Origin: Cellvibrionaceae bacterium
GTDB lineage: Bacteria > Pseudomonadota > Gammaproteobacteria > Pseudomonadales > Cellvibrionaceae
Direction of reading: 5' to 3'
Assembly (NCBI GenBank): GCA_025800365.1
Contig: JAOXRT010000286.1
Location: 1 to 32,282 of the forward strand
DNA: 32,282 nt
This document shows positions 31,803 through 32,282 of the stretch, in pieces (the stretch's first letter is position 1; every line of letters begins with the position of its first letter). Position numbers and translations under genes: made by a program. The notes under the pieces were generated by a model. It was given only the letters and a program-made list of their open reading frames with translations. It ran no database searches and was not told where the DNA came from.

Positions 31803-32282
31803 TTGGATCAGCTGCCGCCGCCAAGTAAATCTTCGGGCGGAGCCGTTGAGGCCTTTAGGCTGCCTTTGCAGCCTTCCCGTTTTCTATCATTTTCCTTGTG
31901 CAGTCTGCATCTCTTTTTGGCCATTTGCTCCCTGTGGCTTTTCCCTTTAATCAACAAATGGCTTTTCGGATTTATTGTTCTCGTTCTTCTACTCAGTTGT
32001 GCGACGTGGCTACTAAAGCACTGGTCAATGTCGGCGTTTCAGCTGTGTTGCTGCTTTCGTGAGCGTGGTGGGCTTGAGTTTACGCTGCAAGCCGTTGACG
32101 GGGAGCTTCTGAAGGCGCCTAGCCTAGAGCTAGAGTGGCAGCATTATGAAATGATGATTTGGCGAGCTAAGCTATCTTCTCGTGGACTGTCAAAGCTTTT
32201 GCTGGAGCAATCCGGTTCGGTAAAGATCAGTCAATGTTACGGTCGACTGTTGGCTTTGTTACCAAATCATAGAGTAGGATGG
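31803..32282 (+). CDS. ygfX: YgfX-family membrane protein, 3' end missing (runs off right edge)
   Basis: I translated this frame myself: 160 codons from TTG 31803 reach the last base without a stop, so the end is not in the window. Hydrophobic segments at about 31-55 and 57-75 are two TMs, followed by a soluble C-terminal part (FRERGGLEFTLQAVDGELL, then LEWQHYEMMIWRAK) like YgfX/CptA proteins, which partner SdhE in E. coli. TTG is the only sensible start after an in-frame TGA at 31761; AGGG lies close before it, overlapping the sdhE stop. Assignment rests on membrane layout and position after sdhE more than on residue matches. Confidence 0.75.
   Translation, partial: MDQLPPPSKSSGGAVEAFRLPLQPSRFLSFSLCSLHLFLAICSLWLFPLINKWLFGFIVLVLLLSCATWLLKHWSMSAFQLCCCFRERGGLEFTLQAVDGELLKAPSLELEWQHYEMMIWRAKLSSRGLSKLLLEQSGSVKISQCYGRLLALLPNHRVGW

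Overview
The window looks like a chromosomal segment of a marine-type gammaproteobacterium, possibly of the Cellvibrionales group (low confidence at family level). The basis is the classical prfB-lysS pair with a +1 frameshift site, a ygfZ / sdhE-ygfX locus, phenylacetate genes of proteobacterial type, and GGTCAGAAC-type REP-like palindromes. No rRNA, tRNA, CRISPR array, prophage or complete insertion sequence was seen.

Layout. 1-3430: divergent phenylacetate genes, paaK (cut by the left edge) and paaZ, separated by 496 bp holding three 14-bp iterons and a 19-bp palindrome; paaZ ends at a strong terminator. 3448-6958: an accessory-looking stretch bracketed by four related palindromes, with small orphan genes on the minus strand (VF530/DUF2132, winged-helix-like + TM, DUF6404-like, DUF1059, a 4-TM protein) and a plus-strand patatin phospholipase. 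6995-8966: DUF2141 protein and Tat-exported carotenoid oxygenase. 9297-15688: a 600-aa helical protein of unknown function, a NarL-type kinase/regulator pair, then an orphan histidine kinase overlapping a periplasmic binding protein gene, preceded by a 36-bp perfect inverted repeat. 15685-20045 (minus): periplasmic TPR protein, DesK-like kinase, DesR-like regulator and SMR exporter in one direction, followed by an M24 peptidase. 20276-23515: leucine dehydrogenase divergent from an Lrp regulator, then a threonine dehydratase / FosA-like pair. 23600-24871: GGDEF diguanylate cyclase. 25181-28517: prfB, lysS, ung. 28659-32282: methyltransferase, HDOD protein, ygfZ, and divergent sdhE-ygfX (cut by the right edge).

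How genes may work together. paaK activates phenylacetate and PaaZ opens and oxidises the ring product. LeuDH with a divergent Lrp-type regulator suggests branched-chain amino-acid-responsive control. The TPR-DesK-DesR-SMR order suggests an envelope sensing/efflux unit, and an ATGAC-N4-GTCAT dyad upstream of it recurs upstream of the DUF2141-carotenoid oxygenase operon. The kinase/binding-protein overlap looks like a ligand-sensing pair without a transporter.

The most unusual structures are: a 14-bp triplication at the threonine dehydratase / fosA-like junction, which makes a ladder of start and stop codons; three convergent gene pairs that share palindromic 4-bp stop overlaps; and the regulatory palindromes and iterons listed below. 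No wholly new multi-gene defence or mobile system could be demonstrated.
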